Translations under genes and position numbers: made by a program | Shown here: positions 8,132 through 10,474 of the stretch, piece by piece | How the letters are laid out: each line of letters starts with the position of its first letter | Position numbering within the stretch: position 1 is the stretch's first letter | NCBI GenBank assembly: GCA_021811025.1 | Contig: JAJZPX010000051.1 | Coordinates: 1-10,474 of the forward strand | Length of the DNA stretch: 10,474 nucleotides | DNA from: Actinomycetes bacterium | GTDB taxonomy: Bacteria > Actinomycetota > Coriobacteriia > Anaerosomatales > JAJZPX01 | Direction of reading: 5' to 3' | Notes under the pieces: model-generated | Told to the model about the DNA's origin: nothing | Database searches by the model: none | Seen by the model: the letters and a program-made list of their open reading frames with translations, nothing else

Positions 8132-8944
8132 CTAACCGAACCGCCCGGTGATGTAGTCCTCGGTCCGCTTGTCCTTCGGGGAAGTGAACAGGTTGCCCGT
8201 CTTGTCGAACTCGACGAGCCTCGCGGCCGCGCCCGCTTCCTCCTGCAGGAAGAACGCGGTGTAGTCGCTCACGCGCGCGGCCTGTTGCATGTTGTGGGTC
8301 ACGATGATGATGGTGTAGCCGTCTTTCAGCTCCGCCATCAGGTCCTCGATCTTCTGGACGCTTGTCGGGTCGATGGCGGAACACGGCTCGTCCATGAGCA
8401 GGACCTCGGGCTGCACGGCGAGCACGCGCGCGATGCACAGGCGCTGCTGCTGGCCCCCGGACAGCGACAGCCCGTTCCGGCCGAGGATGTCCTTCACCTC
8501 TTTCCAGAGGTTGGCGCGCTCGAGCGACTCCCGCACCACCTCGTCAAGCTGAGACTTCCTCTTCATCCCGTGCAGCCGCGGACCGTACGCGACGTTGTCG
8601 TAGATCGACATCGGGAACGGATTCGGCTGCTGGAAGATCATCCCTACGCGCCGGCGCAGGTCGACGGGATCGACTCCGGGCGCGTACACGTCCGCTCCGT
8701 CGAGCAGGACCGTGCCCTTCACGCGCGTCCCCGGTATCAGGTCGTTCATCCTGTTGAAGCAGCGCAGGAACGTCGATTTCCCGCACCCCGACGGCCCGAT
8801 GAACGCGGTGACGGCGTTGCTGTGGACGTCGACGGTGATCTCCGTCAGCGCGTGGAAGCCGTCGTAGTAGAAGTCGAGGTCGCGCACTCGGATCTTGGTC
8901 TGTTGCGCGCTCGAATCGGCGAGGGCCGGCGCGAAGTCCATCAT
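8132..8944 (-). CDS. pstB: Phosphate ABC transporter ATP-binding protein
   Basis: The ATPase subunit (270 aa) that powers high-affinity phosphate uptake through PstC-PstA, on the cytoplasmic side of the membrane. All ABC motifs are present: Walker A GPSGCGKST (50-58), Q-loop in MIFQQPNPFPMS (102-113, the PNPFPMS typical of PstB), signature LSGGQQQR (161-168), Walker B VLLMDEPCSAID (181-192) and the switch His217 in VTHNMQQAARVSD. Two ATG codons are in tandem. The first (8944) has AGGAGG 8 bases upstream and overlaps the pstA stop as ATGA, so I prefer it; using the second would shorten the protein by one residue. Length is that of a normal PstB. Confidence 0.97.
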   Translation of the reverse strand: MMDFAPALADSSAQQTKIRVRDLDFYYDGFHALTEITVDVHSNAVTAFIGPSGCGKSTFLRCFNRMNDLIPGTRVKGTVLLDGADVYAPGVDPVDLRRRVGMIFQQPNPFPMSIYDNVAYGPRLHGMKRKSQLDEVVRESLERANLWKEVKDILGRNGLSLSGGQQQRLCIARVLAVQPEVLLMDEPCSAIDPTSVQKIEDLMAELKDGYTIIIVTHNMQQAARVSDYTAFFLQEEAGAAARLVEFDKTGNLFTSPKDKRTEDYITGRFG

Positions 8945-9786
8945 CCCTGGATCCTCCTGTTCTTGCGAACGATCAGCCTCGCGGCGAGGTTGAACGACAG
9001 GATCATGACCATCAGCAGCAGTGCGGTGCCGTAGGCCGTCTGCAGGTTGATGCCTTCGGTCGCAAGGATGTAGAGGTGCGTGGTCATCGAGCGGCCGGAA
9101 TCCAGCGGCGAGACCGGCAGGTTGATGCTGGTCCCCATCGTGTAGATGACGACGGCGGTCTCGCCCACCGCTCGTCCGGTCGCCAGTATCACTCCCGTGA
9201 TGATGCGAGGGGTGGCGGCCGGCAGGACCGTTCGCCTGACGGTCTGCCACTTCGTCGCCCCGAGTCCGTAGCTGCCCCAGCGGATGTACTTCGGGACGGC
9301 CCGGATCGCCTCCTCGGTCGTCCGCATGACGATCGGAAGCATCAGAAACGACAGCGCGAGCGCGGCGGACAGCATCGAGAAGCCGAGGTGCATCGCCTCG
9401 ACGAACAGCGCGAAGCCGAAGAGGCCCATCACGATCGACGGGACCGAAGCGAGCGAGTCGGCGGCGAACCGGATCGCCCGGACGAGACGCCCCTGCGTCG
9501 CGTACTCGGCGAGATACACGGCGGCGAGCACGGCGACAGGCGTGACGATGAGCATCGCGAGGCCGGTGACGTACACCGTCGCGACGATCGTCGGGCCGAT
9601 CCCGCCTTCGGCCCGGACTCCGTGCGGCGCGGTGAAGATGAATTCGAGGCTGAGGGCTCCCACACCCTTGACCACCACGTAGAGGATGAGGGTTCCAAGG
9701 ACGGCCACCGTGCTGAGGGCGGCAAGCCACAGGGCCCCGAGGGCGAGCGTGTTCGTGAGGCGCTTCAGGTCCACGGTGCTACCCAT
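8941..9786 (-). CDS. pstA: Phosphate ABC transporter permease PstA
   Basis: One of two membrane subunits of the phosphate channel (281 aa). Six hydrophobic segments are visible, the first at about 15-40. The loop that contacts PstB is GLGATKWQTVRRTVLP (174-189), followed by the typical TGVILATGRAVGETA (197-211). The C-terminus is short and basic. The start is uncertain: the ATG at 9786 overlaps the pstC stop by 8 bases, but GGAGG lies directly against it. A GTG at 9774, four codons later, has the same GGAGG 12 bases upstream. Either way, translation is coupled to pstC, and the other end overlaps pstB by 4 bases. Confidence 0.95.
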   Translation of the reverse strand: MGSTVDLKRLTNTLALGALWLAALSTVAVLGTLILYVVVKGVGALSLEFIFTAPHGVRAEGGIGPTIVATVYVTGLAMLIVTPVAVLAAVYLAEYATQGRLVRAIRFAADSLASVPSIVMGLFGFALFVEAMHLGFSMLSAALALSFLMLPIVMRTTEEAIRAVPKYIRWGSYGLGATKWQTVRRTVLPAATPRIITGVILATGRAVGETAVVIYTMGTSINLPVSPLDSGRSMTTHLYILATEGINLQTAYGTALLLMVMILSFNLAARLIVRKNRRIQG

Positions 9787-10474
9787 CCTCCCCGCCGAGC
9801 TTCGACAGCAGTCGCAGCACGAGCACGAAGGACATCGAGATGAGGAACAGGATGATCGCCAGCCCGAACAGCGCGGTCCGGTGATCGCCGGACGCGTAGC
9901 TCATGTCCATGACGATGGCCGCCGTCACCGTCATCAGCGGCTGGAACAAGCTGCTCGGTACGACGGGCGCGTTGCCGGCCACCATCACGACGGCCATCGT
10001 CTCCCCGATCGCCCGGCCCATGCCGAGGATGACGGCGTCGATGATGCCGATCTTCGCCGAGGGGAGCAGCACGCGCCAGATGGTCTGCCATGTCGTGGCG
10101 CCCATCGCGTAGCTGGCCTCGCGAATGCCGCCGGGGATCGACCGCAGCGCGTCCTCCGAGATCGCCGCGATCGTCGGAACGATCATGACGCCTAGAACGA
10201 TCGACACCGACAGCAGGCCGAACCCCAGCGTGTGCGACCACGCCGTGATCAGCGGGCGCAGCATCACCAGGCCGAAGAAGCCGTAGATGACCGACGGGAT
10301 GCCCGCGAGCAGCTCGACCGCCGGCCTCACGACGGACCGGACCCGAGGCGTCGCCACCTCCGAGAGGAAGATCGCGGTGCCGAGCGCGAGCGGCGTGCCC
10401 ATCACCAGGGCGCCGATCATCACGAGGAAGCTGTTCACGATCATCGGCGCGACACCAAAGGAGCCCTGCGACGG
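9779..10474 (-). CDS. pstC: Phosphate ABC transporter permease PstC (5' end missing)
   Basis: The partner permease of PstA. 231 residues are visible, and the frame stays open to the right edge of the window, where the N-terminus and first helix are missing. The first visible residues (PSQGSFGVAPMIVNS) match the interior of PstC just before its second helix, so the protein is cut by the window rather than short. Further on come TPLALGTAIFLSE, ELLAGIPSVIYGFFGL and the PstB-contacting loop YAMGATTWQTIWRVLLP, followed by ILGMGRAIGETMAV. The last helix is followed by RLLSKLGGEDG. Its stop codon lies inside the start of pstA. The binding-protein gene pstS would be expected further upstream. Confidence 0.95.
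   Translation of the reverse strand, partial: PSQGSFGVAPMIVNSFLVMIGALVMGTPLALGTAIFLSEVATPRVRSVVRPAVELLAGIPSVIYGFFGLVMLRPLITAWSHTLGFGLLSVSIVLGVMIVPTIAAISEDALRSIPGGIREASYAMGATTWQTIWRVLLPSAKIGIIDAVILGMGRAIGETMAVVMVAGNAPVVPSSLFQPLMTVTAAIVMDMSYASGDHRTALFGLAIILFLISMSFVLVLRLLSKLGGEDG

Noticed and set aside
8052..8438. N-terminal extension of PhoU by 129 codons
   Set aside because: It lies in another frame of pstB, has shadow-like composition, and the PhoU-like N-terminus begins at the ATG at 8051.
8945..9730. Long N-terminal extension of PstB
   Set aside because: This is the pstA coding sequence read in another frame. PstB begins at the overlapping ATG with AGGAGG.
8132..10474. Pho box or other phosphate regulator site
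   Set aside because: The expected place is upstream of pstS or pstC, outside the window; I see no convincing direct repeats within the part shown.

Overview
The window comes from a high-GC bacterial chromosome. Ten of the eleven protein genes are on the minus strand, so transcription of the main gene train runs from right to left. Intact SepF and DivIVA, together with an ileS preceded by a T-box leader, indicate a Gram-positive type organism. With the high GC this suggests Actinomycetota, perhaps a Coriobacteriia-like lineage. The taxonomic placement is inference from gene content, not a database match.

Right part (about 7386-10474): the high-affinity phosphate import operon, in transcription order pstC (5' end outside the window), pstA, pstB, phoU. 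The pstC/pstA and pstA/pstB junctions overlap by 8 and 4 bases. phoU follows pstB after an 80-base gap that carries a perfect TATAAT hexamer, so it may also have its own promoter. PstC and PstA form the membrane channel, PstB is the ATPase, and PhoU links transport to Pho signalling. The phosphate-binding protein PstS is not in the window and would be expected upstream of pstC.

Middle part (about 3788-7380): yggS (PLP homeostasis), sepF (FtsZ membrane anchor), proC (pyrroline-5-carboxylate reductase), yggT (small membrane protein), divIVA (polar/septal coiled-coil scaffold) and a DUF167/YggU gene. These are tightly packed, apart from a gap of about 150 bases before sepF that holds two strong inverted repeats. 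The order combines the Bacillus ylmE-ylmF-ylmG-divIVA-ileS layout with the proteobacterial yggS-proC-yggT and yggS-yggT-yggU layouts. yggS starts 5 bases after phoU stops, so the phosphate operon runs directly into the division cluster.

Left part (1-3757): a short plus-strand gene for a DUF5658-like three-helix membrane protein diverges from ileS. ileS encodes a complete isoleucyl-tRNA synthetase (923 aa). Its leader of about 300 bases is a well-formed T-box riboswitch with an ATC isoleucine specifier, the T-box motif, and a competing intrinsic terminator, so control should be by transcription attenuation in response to uncharged tRNA-Ile. Two inverted repeats follow ileS at the left edge.

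The protein genes are ordinary housekeeping families, and I see no evidence of a wholly new system. The items most worth a second look are the T-box, the hybrid synteny with the pst-phoU junction, the divergent DUF5658 gene, and the paired inverted repeats.
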